DNA of 64,000 nucleotides from Liolophura sinensis (Eukaryota > Mollusca > Polyplacophora > Chitonida > Chitonidae), in the NCBI RefSeq assembly GCF_032854445.1, contig NC_088296.1, positions 5,109,246-5,173,245 of the forward strand. Reading direction: 5' to 3'. This document shows positions 24,211 through 35,703 of this stretch, piece after piece. A program made the translations under genes and the position numbers. Each line of letters begins with the position of its first letter. Within the stretch, counting starts at the first letter, position 1. Under the pieces are notes generated by a model. That model was not told the DNA's origin and ran no database searches. It saw nothing but the letters and a program-made list of their open reading frames with translations.

Positions 24211-25231
24211 CAATCATGAAGTAGAGCGCCAGAGATTACTGACGCTCTGTTCATAGTTAATAACAAGACACAATCATGAAGCAGAGCGCCGGAGATTACT
24301 GACGCTCTGTTCATAGTTACTAACAAGACACAATCATGAAGCAGAGCGCCGGAGATTACGGACGCTCTGTTCATAGTTACTAACAAGACACAATCATGAA
24401 GCAGAGCGCCGGAGATTACTGACGCTCTGTTCATAGTTACTAACAAGACACAATCATGAAGTAGAGCGCCGGAGATTACTGACGTTCTGTTCATAGTTAC
24501 TAACAAGACACAATCATGAAGTAGAGCGCAGGAGATTACTGACCCTCTGTTCATAGTTACTAACAAGACACAATCATGAAGCAGAGCGCCGAAGATTACT
24601 GACGCTCTGTTCATAGTTACTAACAAGACACAATCATGAAGTAGAGCGCCGGAGATTACTGACGCTCTGTTCATAGTTACTAACAAGATACAATCATGAA
24701 GCAGAGCGCCGGAGATTACTGACGCTCTGTTCATAGTTATTAACAAGACACAATCATGAAGCAGAGCGCCGGAGATTACTGACGCTCTGTTCATAGTTAA
24801 TAACAAGACACAATCATGAAGTAGAGCGCCGGAGATTACTGACGCTCTGTACATAGTTACTAACAAGATACAATCATGAAGCAGAGCGCCGGAGATTACT
24901 GACGCTCTGTTCATAGTTACTAACAAGACACAATCATGAAGTAGAGCGCCGGAGATCACTGACGCTCTGTTCATAGTTACTAACAAGACACAATCATGAA
25001 GCAGAGCGCCAGAGATTACTGACGCTCTGTCCATAGTTACTAACAAGACACAATTATGAAGCAGAGCGCCAGAGATTACTGACGCTCTGTCCATAGTTAC
25101 TAACAAGACACAATCATGAAGCAGAGCGCCAGAGATTACTGACGCTTCTGTTCATAGTTACTAACAAGACACAATCATGAAGCAGAGCGCCAGAGATTAC
25201 TGACGCTCTGTCCATATTTACAAACAAGAGG
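24211..25231. repeat. 60-bp minisatellite, 17 copies
   Basis: Seventeen head-to-tail units of exactly 60 bp (starts at 24211, 24271 and so on to 25111, then 25172 after a single-base insertion near 25146). Units differ by only a few substitutions. Each contains the dyad CAGAGCG ... CGCTCTG with a 14-nt spacer, so each could form a small hairpin. Because 60 is a multiple of three, a 311-codon open frame with a 20-residue repeat exists on the minus strand (25106-24171). It has no supporting start context, splice site or domain and I regard it as a by-product. Near-identical units suggest recent expansion or ongoing homogenisation. Confidence 0.95.
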
Positions 25232-25629
25232 AACATTTTACTTGTGTCACAAATATATAATAATGAGAAACCGGTATATTAGACACTACCGCAGGGTAGT
25301 TAGATCGAGATGTTACGTGACGATTTCAAAGAACATCACTAGTTATTGCTGCAAAAACTACTGTATCAAGGTTATTTCATCACCCGCCTTCGCTTTAAGT
25401 GTCTTAAGTTTTACAACTGTGTACAATCCTCTTGTAAGTGAATATGGACAGGACGTCCAGATTCTCTGGCACTCTGCTTCAGGATTGTGTTTAAATTCCG
25501 CTTAACCCGGGACTAAGAGTTGTATATTCATGGTGAATTAGATGGCCACCCAGGATAAATGAGCATTTGCAATCCAAGCGGAACTGATATACTGATATTT
25601 GGTTATCGACAAGTCATAAGCTAGCATGG

Positions 25630-26170
25630 TACACGATTTGAAAACGGATTTCACTCAGTCGCCTTGCGTCTTTCCAACATCATTGGAGGGGCCTCCGTGG
25701 CTCAGTCGGTTAGCGCGCTAGCGCGGCGTAATGACCCAGAAGCCTCTCACCAATGCGGTCGCTGTGAGTTCAAGTCCAGCTCATGCTGGCTTCCTCTCCG
25801 GCCGTAAGTGGGAAAGTCTGCCAGCAACCTGCGGATGGTCGTGGGTTTCCCCCGGGCTGTGCCCGGTTTCCACCCACCATAATGCTGGCCGCCGTCGTAT
25901 AAGTGAAATATTCTTGAGTACGGCGTAAAACACCAATCAAATAAATAAATAAATAAATAAATCAAACATCATTGGTGACTGTTGACGGCTTCTCTTTGCT
26001 TGATTCCGTCCTATTTTCGTACGTTATTTACTTTCCTAGTTCTTTGGTGGTTTGTGTTATACGTCGTTTCGGTATTTGCGATTATTGACCTGGAACGTCC
26101 TTATTGGTTGTCGGCTGGTATAGGAAAGTCTCTTTCGACCTACACCCAACGGGCATACAGTTATTATATC
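25630..26170 (+). repeat. dispersed repeat family R2, copy 3, split by a SINE
   Basis: Left part (ACACGATTTGAAAACGGATT, TCACTCAGTCGCC) and right part (TTTTCGTACGTTATTT, AGTTCTTTGGTGGTTTGTGT, GACCTGGAACGTCC) match the R2 copy near 15 kb. The SINE at 25687-25964 sits between them, flanked by an 11-bp target duplication inside R2. Confidence 0.65.
25687..25964 (+). mobile_element. SINE family 1, complete, with target duplication
   Basis: The reference copy. A tRNA-like head, GGGGCCTCCGTGGCTCAGTC, carries a pol III A-box (TGGCTCAGTCGG) and a B-box (GAGTTCAAGTCC). A GC-rich central domain follows (CTTCCTCTCCGGCCGTAAGT to CCCACCATAATGCTGGCCGC), then a 3' domain (AAGTGAAATATTCTTGAGTA, CGGCGTAAAAC) and an AAAT-repeat tail. 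AACATCATTGG is duplicated at 25676-25686 and 25965-25975, as expected for target-primed reverse transcription. SINEs encode nothing and depend on a LINE reverse transcriptase. The intact pol III boxes and the perfect duplication point to a comparatively young insertion. Confidence 0.95.
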
Positions 26171-27110
26171 CATAATTTGAGTTTGGACTTAAGTGAAAAT
26201 TGTTCATTGAAATCTAATCTCCCCCCCTCCCTCAGGTTGTTTAAAACCACTGATAAAGGTTATAGAAGTTATACAGGAAATAATTGGAAGAAAATCAAGC
26301 ACGGACAATCCAATGGAATTTTTTTTATATTATTTCATAGTAGTTCAATTTATTACCTTTCACAAAGTATCGACCTCGTCTGTGGCTGGGATACCATTTA
26401 TTAAGTTCCTATAATTTAAAAAGCGATAAGCATCATAAATTTGTCAAATTTAGAATAATTATAAAATCATAAATGTTATACAGGTGTGAGACTGAGATTT
26501 ACTGAAAGGCAATGATTTGAGTTACTCTTGGCAACCAGAAATATTATTAGAATAGCGAAATCTTCAGAAAGCCTCTTAAACCGTGTGGAAGCCCTTTATA
26601 AGAAAATGACATACAACTGATTTGAATGAGGCACACTCTTATATACTGAAGACAGGAGAATATGAAATCAAAAAGAGTTACCTCCCCTTATAGCAATTTA
26701 CGCAAATATCCTGTAGCCAAACGAACAACTTAGTGCAACTTAGGAAAGTTTTCAATGAATATGGCCTTACGCAAAATGTTTTTCACTGGGCCTTTACAAG
26801 ACTTGGAACGCCCTTTACGGACTACGAATGGTATACAAATGTCGGACATGACGCTTTATATATCTCTTACTTGATATAACTATAGTGCATGCGGTGTTGA
26901 TAACAAGTGTCATATGTTTATTGTAAGATCGTCCGACACTCTTTGTCTCCCCCCCCCCCCCACCACACCTTTAAACCTGAGTGCGTCAAATAAATTAAAA
27001 AATCTTAATCACGGCGTAAACATAAGCTAAAGAAAAGAGAAAACCAACAAAATTGAGGGCTCTTCATTCCTTACAAAGCACATCACGTACTCAGACCGAC
27101 CGTGCCGACA
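26171..27110. other. no gene seen; diverged R2-like sequence
   Basis: Parts around 26440-26610 resemble 15950-16160 (AAAGGCAAT ..., AGCCTCTTAAACC), so R2 may extend here. No open frame with recognisable content. Confidence 0.4.
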
Positions 27111-27160
27111 GCTTCGCGTGCGGGCTTGTCCCGATCCTAGTTTATCACTCCAGATGATAA

Positions 27161-27432
27161 TTTATTTATTTATTTATTTGATTGATGTTTTACGCCGTAC
27201 TCAAGAATATTTCACTTATATGACGTCGGTCAGCATTATAGTGGGTGGAAAACCGGGTAGAGCTCGAGGGAAACCCACGACCATCCGAAGGTTGTTGACA
27301 GACCTTCCCACGTACGGCCGGAGAGGAAGCCAACATGAGCTGGATTTGAACTCACAAAGACCGCATTGGGTGAGAGACTCCTGGGTTATTACGCTGCGCT
27401 AGCGCGCTAACCAACTGAGCCACGTAGGCTCC
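27161..27432 (-). mobile_element. SINE family 1, full length
   Basis: Reverse-oriented complete copy: TTTATTTA tail, GATTGATGTTTTACGCCGTA, CTCAAGAATATTTCACTTAT, central domain, GAGCTGGATTTGAACTCACA (B-box side) and a head ending CTGAGCCACGTAGGCTCC (A-box side). Confidence 0.92.
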
Positions 27433-27692
27433 AGCTCCACAAGATAAAGTTTATACCGCCGTCAGTATACCGTGGCCCGATTTTCGACACGCTTCGTACA
27501 GCCAGTCCTACATTGTGCAAACCAAGAAAAAAAAACAGACAAAATATAAAAACAATTTTACATGTATGGATCGGCACCATCGAAAATCCGTGATATTTAC
27601 AACATCCCGTCAACTGAACTGAATAGGTATGTAGTAATTTATGAGTATACCTTCGGGAGCTCCGAAAGTTTGGAGTCCGCTCCGTCAGCTGT

Positions 27693-27776
27693 CCAAGCAT
27701 TGGCGCCATTTCTTGACCAAGCACTGGCGCCACTTCTTGACCAAGCGTTGGCGCCACTTCTTGATCAAACTCTGGA
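27693..27776. repeat. 24-bp minisatellite, about 3.5 copies
   Basis: Three units of CCAAGC(A/G)(C/T)TGGCGCCACTTC plus TTGA, then a partial fourth. It abuts the tail of the LINE fragment beginning at 27775. Confidence 0.9.
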
Positions 27777-28690
27777 ATGAATGAATGAAAGTCTATAGCT
27801 AAACGCTACATCGGCAATATTTCAGCCATATCGTGGCGAGAACAAAGTAAAAACACGAGACGGTTAAAGTTTTCGATATGATAATGAGAAAATCAACAAC
27901 AAAACAAAAAAGTTCAGACATGTTTAAAATCAGATAAGAAAAAAAATCAAAACAGTTAAAACTCGAAAACCAGCATATTTTAAAAATAGTATATCTAGAA
28001 ATCTATATCTATATAACTTTTTATCTATAAGTATTTATGAAAATTAAAATTTATATTTTATGATATAGGCCGAACATGTACCACACAGTCAACCAGGATA
28101 TGTTTGATGCCGTACTGAACATCACATCCAACACACTCGGGAGCACTGCTCCCATCTAGGATATAACTGTGTGTCAGACGAGAATGCCCAATACGACACC
28201 TCATTAAAACTTCTTGGTCTCTTCGAGACATGCTATGAGTATAAGAACTGTAGCCAATGACAGGACGAATAGCATGCAGTTTATTATGGATCTGCAAGTC
28301 CCATTCACCCTGCCAAAGACGACGAATATATTTCAGAATGTTCGATTTAAAAACAGTATACGGGATTTTAACTTTTGATATAAATGTATTTAGGGCAGCT
28401 TTTACCTCCCTATCCACGTCTGTGTTTCCATGAATACCAATATGACTCTGTATCCAACAGAGTATAATATCTTTACCTCTTTTAATTAGTTTTCTATGTA
28501 AGGCTAATATTTCAAGCATCAGTGGATATTTAGATTATGCTTTATTGCCAAAAGGCAGGAGAGCGAGTCAGTGCATGTCATTGCCTTCTGGGCACGCCCA
28601 GAAGAAACATATGATAAGGCCAGGTGTATAGCCCTGGCCTCTGCAGAAAACATTGAAGATGAGGATGGAAGACGAATGGAGGTGACCCGC
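27775..28690 (-). mobile_element. 5'-truncated LINE copy: RNase H and 3' region
   Basis: Same family as the large LINE at 37014-46703. From right to left it encodes the RNase H domain and C-terminal Cys/His region (about 28690-28060), then 3' untranslated sequence ending in GAATGAATGA repeats at 27775. The RNase H loop motif normally read PGHIGIHGN appears as QSHIGIHGN, and at least one frame break near 28519 separates the two halves, so it is dead. The matching upstream RT segment lies at 30341-30698, separated by about 1.65 kb of unrelated sequence. Confidence 0.85.
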
Positions 28691-30340
28691 TGCAGGGGCG
28701 TAGGAAGCATGAGGCCAAGGCGGCCAGCACATCGTTTGGCCACTCCACTTTTCAGGATCTGGGAATTATATTTACTTGTAACACAAACAGGCCCCTTCGC
28801 CGAATGAACCATCACACTATTGCAAATATCTTTTCTCGGTAAACAAAATATGGTAAACTGCAATTTTCCCAGTGCACATTACTATTAAGATAGAGCCTAC
28901 ATGCTTTTTCAAACACCGTCCCAGTGTCATGCTTACGGATTATGAATAGTTTGACCGTACAGCATTTAAGACATTCTTTGTGTCTTTTTTTGGTGTCAAC
29001 ATTAATGACAATATTCAAACCTTTAAACTAGACAACTAGAAACAATAAACCATTGACTACAATTGTGTAGATATTTTGTAGATCTAGACACAGTGGTGGT
29101 GTGTGTTATTTCGTAATCGTTTTAATAAGTTTAGCAGGCTTAACAAATGTTTGGGCGGTCATTAGTTTAAAAGAAAAGAAAATATCAGCATGAAATATCT
29201 GACAAATCTCTACTCAAAACTGTTGAAGAAAATGTTTGGATTTATTTTAGGATTGTTTTTAACTGAGTAAAATGCATTTGAAATATTGGTTTATATGATG
29301 GCTCATAGGAGTAAATGACGTCAGGACCGGTTTTCTTTCCTCAAAGTAGTTTGCAATGAGGATCGGTATAACAACGCATGTATAACTGCTGCTTTATGTA
29401 GTTTTGAATAAATATGTTTACTTGACAGAATCGTGCTGTGCACTGGCACCTATTGTGTCTAATGTATACGTCTACAAAGAATGCAGTTTTTCTCATCCGT
29501 TTTGCTCGGCTCAAAATAATCTTTAAAATAAATCCGACCACCTGGACATTTTTCATGGAGTTTGACATATAGTTCGTGTTATTGTTTTCCTTCCTTTTTA
29601 TGAGAGTTACTTAGTGTAGGAGGTTTTTGAAGTACAAATGTTCATGCCACATGTACTGAAAAACGGTCTTTTTTTAATAACAATTTTTCTGCACTATCGG
29701 TTTGGTATTTTCTGGTATTTTGTCGTAAGGTTGTGAATTTTGATTATTTCTCAAATTTTGCTTTTCCAGATCACGATATAGTGTCACAAAGTTATATATA
29801 CCTGTTTTTCCAAAGTGATAATGTGCCAAAATTACATAGGTTTATGTAGGTTAGCTTGTTTTAACTTTCAGTACACATATAGAAGTAGCATATATTTATA
29901 TATACAATTCTCCCATGGAAGGGCAAAAACATGTACAGTGTAATTTGACAAAAACGTGGACTCATTTGTCTCCAAACACAATGTTTTTTTTCTAATTTAG
30001 TGGCTGTGTTTCAATGCGATGACGTTGCAGTCCTATTCAGCCTAAAAAGCGGAATAATTAATATATTTGTACAGTATATGCACTCATCGGTGATAAGTTA
30101 TATATTTCATTATGGTTTCTCGTCATTCCAAGGTCATTTCACTTAGGCCTGATGCAAGACCAACTTTGGTGCATTACTGACAATTCCCCTAAATCAGACG
30201 CACGCCTTTTTTCTGAGCCAAAGGCCTGATCAAAAAGTGTATGTATACATGTGAATGACATTGATTTTCGTCGAAAGCAAGCCAGTGCGAATGGACCGAT
30301 TCTCCTCCATACGAGTTAAATGCTTGTATGAGTCATCATC
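28691..30340. other. unidentified insert within the truncated LINE
   Basis: About 1.65 kb separating two blocks that are contiguous in the complete LINE. AT-rich, without recognisable coding content or clear terminal repeats. It may be an insertion or a rearrangement product. Confidence 0.4.
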
Positions 30341-30698
30341 CTACACCAACCTTTCTCTGAGATGCATAAATATAATCTTGAATTCTGGATAAATTGTTAC
30401 AATGTTGTTACAGGAGACTCCAGAAACCACGTCCTGTAGATTAATGCCAGCTTCCACAATATGACCTCGTATACGCCGACCAAACGAAGGGATCTTATTG
30501 GGAGTTTTTTTAAATTTATATACGTATGATGGATTGAAAACACAGTCGTAGGCAGGGTTTGTTAGATGACCTTTAAGCTTTGTAGCATATTGGAGGCTCA
30601 GTTTTATACGTCGATTATATAAAGAAGGCTCATTAGCCTCCACGTATTTCTCAAGCCTCCTCAAGCCTTGGTGACGAACAGGATCCAACATTTTAATT
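30341..30698 (-). pseudogene. LINE reverse-transcriptase C-terminal fragment
   Basis: Minus-strand frame from MLDPVRHQGLRR to IPSFGRRIRGHIVEAGINL matches the last ~110 residues of the RT block of the large LINE (about 38230-38520). A stretch present there (roughly 12 residues after the QGLR motif) is missing here. Homology ends abruptly at 30698, the 5' truncation point of this copy. Confidence 0.8.
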
Positions 30699-31164
30699 GT
30701 TTTTCAGAAATTAAATCTTTATTCAACATCATCTGTTAACATTTTCAATGTTGTTGCCATCTACTTCATCAAAATAACATAATTGACGTTCTGAGTTATA
30801 CATTACTAATCAGTTGTGGTTTGGCCAGTGATTTTTTTTCCCGTTGTTTCTTTCTCAAATTTACTTAGGAAAACAATCTTCCAAGTGTTATATTTATTAT
30901 TTACCATCCATTCACAAACAAAATGTTGGCAAATGTGAATTTCAAGATAATTGTGTGTAAAAACTAGATATTGGGTGTAGTTTGATTATTATACAGCATT
31001 TTCTTAAATTCAATTATAGTATTCTCACATTTCATGGGTCAGATGTATAAAGTAAACATGGGCTATAATGAACTATGATTTTTTCGTGTTTTTGTTGTGC
31101 AGTAAATTCAGCCTTATATCATACTCTCTTTGTTACAGAAGCTACAATTGGTGCTTCAGCCCTG

Positions 31165-33400
31165 CTACAGGAGGATTTTTCGCTTTTTGGAATCCAAAGA
31201 CTCTCTTCTTTCAATACTTCGTTTCGGGTTTGATTGAGCCTGTTCCATCTTTTTCTTTGCTACCTCCATGAGACCTTGTGCTACCTCGACTTCTTTAAAG
31301 TCTTTCTTTCTGATAGCAGATGTCAGCCTCCGATTAACCTGATAAAAAAGGGTCTCAGCAGGTTTTAGTCCTTCCGTTGCCTCTTCCTGATCCTTTATAA
31401 ACTCTTTTCCCTTCTCTTCCAAGGCTGCCTTATTCTCTTCTAATCTTTGCAACTACTTTAGTTGTTCAGTGTGCACGCTTTCTTCCTGTCCCCTGGCTCT
31501 GTTTTGCCTATACGATTGCTCTTTCTCCCTTAAACGCCGGACGTATTCTGTGTGAGCATTCTTTGCGGCGTCCAGGAGGACCCTTCCCAGAACAATGTGC
31601 TCTGGTCCATCATTAACCCTAGCATCGTCTTTGACAATGCGACGGGCACTGACCGTCACATCCCCAAGGGAAGTTCTGTCAGCAGTCAAAGTGTGCTTGT
31701 TAGCGGACAAGCTTTGTTCAACGTCAACATTTCCATGAGCGATGCTCAAAGCACTTTTCACAAGTAATTCCAAATTTGGATATTTGGTGATCCCCTGTGG
31801 AGATTTGCTCTGGAGGAACTTCAGCCAGTAAGTATCAACGTTCTTAAATATGGTTTTCTTATCCTTGTCTGGCTGGGATATCCATTCCTCGGGTGTCTGT
31901 TCACCTTGGTAGATCTTCCATTCATCTGTAATAACCGAGACCTGACTTTCTCCTACAGCTGGCCAAAGGAAGGCAATTCTGCCAATTTCAGACACACCGC
32001 TCTCTTCTTTCTGCATCAAAGGATGGAGGAAAGTCAGATCTTTTAAGGGGCTGCTGTCCAGAGGAAGATGGCCAGCAAGATATCCAGTTACTGCCGCAAA
32101 AAAATGCCCTCATATCATGCAATGGCATTTCCCATGATTCCCTTCAACAGTTCACACATGGAATCATGCAAAATGTGTACCAGAGCTAGTGAGAGCAGAA
32201 AATGAATTTGAACCACAAAGGCTTTACCTTTTACCTTCCTCAATATACGTATGTACCCCTCATTTGCTTCTAGAGTCTTTGTTGCTCTGGCTTCTTGTGA
32301 AATCTTTGGGAGATGGACAAGGAAGTAATGCTGTTCTGATGATCCTCTCTGAGGCTGAAATAAGAGTCAGCCAACGTGACTGCACGTCTTATGAACAGCT
32401 GTTCATCCAGCCCCAATGCATAGAGCACATTTTTGAAATCTTCCCGTCGAACAGGTGAACTGTTTATCCAAAGAGACCAAGAGCTAGCTCCTCTGCGGGC
32501 TCGCCGAAGACATCCAGACCTTTGCGAAATGCATTATGTGCCACGTGTATGCTGCAAGGTATGAATGGCAAAAGACCCTGGAATCCCATTTCCTTTAAAC
32601 TTTCACTGATCTTTCGCCAAACCGTCTTGTTTACATTCGGGCCATCGGAGCCGAGGCTGAGAAGTCCTGAAAAAGGGAGTTGATATACCTCCTGTTGCAG
32701 AATTCCTTTGGACACATCTTCTTCAGTAGCATGTCCAAAGAAGAGGGTTTTCAAAAATCTTAGCTCCATACGGCTATGTTGACTTGACCAATATCGTAAC
32801 AGGATATCACACTGCTTACGTCCCTGCGCATTGCCTGTCTCAAAGAGTAAAGTGTAACCAGTCTAGCACTGTGAATCATTCTTACACAAACACCTTTTGA
32901 AGTATGGAGCCAGCCCATCAGTGATCGGGTAGGACACTTTTGTTCTGCTCATGTTGTACTCATCAGATATTGGCCCCGGAAACAAGTTTCGAAACAATTC
33001 AGAGGTTCCATCTGCTGAGGCGAATGATCAGTCTGAATAGGCTACATTAATAGAGAACCTCAGCGGTGCAAATCTTTTCATCAAGGGTCTTACCAAGCAG
33101 AGGAATGGACTTTCTTGCAGTTGAGCTGGATGCGGAAGGAGCAGTATTTAGTGATGCAGAACTTGTTCACGCCGTGCTTGCAGATGACAACATGAAATGC
33201 CGCTGTGGTCTGATTGTACCCAATTCCATGACAGACTTGTGCTTGGCACGTTTGGCATGTTGCATGATTTGATGGATTTCTCCATTCTCACAACGTATAG
33301 ATTTATGGCAAACAATACAGAAACCTTTCGTTGAACGAAAGGATGTATATGCAGAACACTACGTGCTCAGCTGGTGTCCATTTGGGCGCGTTTGGTCAAG
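31165..33400 (-). pseudogene. decayed hAT-type transposase
   Basis: Right to left on the minus strand: a worn BED-like finger region (about 33330-33200), a segment at 32769-32464 with LGSDGPNVNKTVW (hAT second catalytic Asp region) and CSIHVAHNAFRKG (the Cys/His motif after it). Then comes 32019-31453 with YPNLELLVKSALSIAHGNVD and VEQSLSANKHTL, which fits the C-terminal hAT dimerisation region, and a coiled-coil-like, Lys/Glu-rich end at 31452-31165. In-frame stops and frameshifts separate the blocks. Terminal inverted repeats were not found, so element boundaries are unknown. It belongs to a different hAT lineage from the two elements to the right. Confidence 0.65.
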
Positions 33401-33429
33401 CCCAGAACGCCGAAAATGTGTCACTCTGG

Positions 33430-34335
33430 GCATTTTATATCTGAAAGCAAAAGGCAAACTTGGCACAATAATATTATCCCGCGATCAAATCAAAGCCCAG
33501 AGCCCAGATATCCCAACACTTACCTGAGATATCATGTCAACTCAAAACCAAACAAAAATGATATGTGGGCTTGGCAATATGATAACAGTGCTGCAATTCT
33601 GATGCTCAACTTAAGTTTTGCACCAGAAGTGCACCTCGACAAGACCTCGGCATTGTCTTAAGCCTTACTAAGTGAGAACCAAATTAAAGCTGAGCACAAC
33701 AATTCCCTCAGTAATCATCATTGGGAAGAAAATTTTGAATTCATAACGTAAACTTACGGAAGTAATGGTCAGAGAAGTGATCATTACGTCCTAAAACACA
33801 CAACAATCACCAGCAATACCCATTTCCCCCCCACAAAATGGCCAAAAATATAGAAAACATAGGACATTTTACAAAAATATAGGAAATATAGGACAATTTC
33901 AAATTTCAAAATTGTTTTGTCTGTTTTATTGTTGTGGCATGGCCAGAAGGCCAAATACTGTGGAAGTTTCTTTACTGCAACACTGACACCTACATAACCA
34001 GAATATTTTGTGTAATATTAATTTTATTTGAATTTTGTGCTTTCAGACTGGATAACTATATTCATAATGAGTGCTGTATGGGAAATTATGGCAACATGCT
34101 TAACGTGAATTAAGTACAATCTCTGGTGAAAATGAACACATGCAATGTACAACCACAAGCAGAGACAAGAAAATGACGATAACACTGACAGAGGAATAGA
34201 TGACCTTTCTGGCAACCTTCCGGTGATGATGAATTTATCCACTGATTGACTTACATGGCATATGAATGCAACTCTGCTGGTTGATCTGTTAATTTTTAGT
34301 TCTACTGGTCAAACCAGAAGAAGGTATGTACTAGC
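33430..34335. other. no gene seen
   Basis: AT-rich; a few repeats of the type ATATAGGA(A/C)AT near 33850-33900. Nothing supportable. Confidence 0.45.
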
Positions 34336-34339
34336 AAGT

Positions 34340-35290
34340 TGGCTCTCGCCATCCGTCTGTCTCTCTGTCCTTCGTTTTGTTAACTTTTCCTTCAAAACGC
34401 TTGATGATCGTTTCTGTCGTTTCCGACGGTCTGTTTATGCAGAATATGTTAACATTTACAAACTGCAATTTGTACAGTTTTTTGTCTGATTTTAGTGAAA
34501 CTTGGTTCAGTTGTATACTACATTTAGATACATTATTTGTAGTATTGATTTTCCATTTTGATGGTCGGTTGATCGTCCGTCTGTCTCTCTGTTCGTCCAC
34601 CAAGTTACCATTTCTTTCAAGAGGCTACTTCTTCGACAGTTTTTGCTTTACAGTTTTAAACAAAACTTGGTTCAAATGTAGACTACAGCAAGATACATAT
34701 TTCTTTTTATTGATTTTCCATTTTGGTTGTCGGTCTGTATCCGTTCGTCCGCCATGTTAACATTTCTTTCAAAAGGCCACTACCCTTACAGTTTTCGTAA
34801 GATTTCCGTGAAACATGGTTCAGGTGTATACCACATCAAGATACATAATTGGTGGTATCGATTTTCATTTCGATGATTGATTGTGTTTCTGCTTATCTGC
34901 TATATGAACATTTCGTCCAAGACGCTACTCCTACAGTTTTAATCCAGTTTCAATGAAACTTGGTTAAAGTGTAGATTGCATACATAATTCAAGATATTTA
35001 GTGTGCAGTATCCATTTTTAATTTCGATGATCAGTTGTCTCCCTTTATCTAAGACATAGTGACATATTATTCAGGTTTTGTCTGGTTTCAATGAAAGTCG
35101 GCTTAAGTGTAAGCTACATGAAATAACACAAGTCAGTTTTCCATTTCGATGATCGGTTGTCCGTCTGTCCAGACATGTCAGTTCATGTGTGTCAAAATGC
35201 TGCTATTAACAGTTACAGGTTTAATTTCATTAAAACTTAGCACAAGTGAATCAAGATACGTATTTCATAGTATTTTTTTCAAACTGTCTG
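34340..35290. repeat. diverged ~150-bp tandem repeat, about six copies
   Basis: A core of the form GTGAAACTTGGTTCA recurs near 34500, 34664, 34812, 34954, 35092 and 35232 (spacing 138-163 bp). Shared neighbours are GATTTTCCATTT(C/T)GATG, GTCCGTCTGTC and CTACAGTTTT. Copies are strongly diverged, so the array is old. It ends a few hundred bases before the gypsy gag gene. Confidence 0.8.
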
Positions 35291-35703
35291 TTATATGTAT
35301 CAGTATGTAAATTTGTAATCAACTCCGTTATAATGTTTTCCAAACTAGTAGAGCTACTCTCTTATTAGGGTCCTGGTTCGACATGGGTCTCTTGTCTTGT
35401 AATGTTCATGACTCACAAGACAACACAAAATGCTCAAGTGGGAATGTCATAACTATCTTATTTTATCAAGCTTTTCCAATATGAAAAGGCAACTTTCAGT
35501 GCAGTTTAAGCACCTTTCTAAGTTGTTTATAGAGATAAAACTACAATTTCAGACCAATTTCAAGGCCTCATAAAAAGTAATATTTCATCAGTCTACACAC
35601 AATAATGTTCCAGAATAAGCTTGAATAAAAATCTTGCCAGACCATAGGAAGGGCAACAGTTTGGCGAGCTTGCCAGGATGAGACAGTGAGCGGTAGTGTG
35701 GCA

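Noticed and set aside
24171-25106. 311-codon minus-strand frame with a 20-residue repeat
   Set aside because: It is the translation of a 60-bp minisatellite; a period divisible by three keeps any stop-free frame open. No start context, signal or domain.
24211-25231. CRISPR-like array
   Set aside because: There are no unique spacers: the whole 60-bp unit repeats, in a eukaryotic setting.
25687-25760. functional tRNA gene
   Set aside because: A- and B-box motifs are present but the cloverleaf is not complete and the unit continues into a SINE body with an AAAT tail and target duplication.
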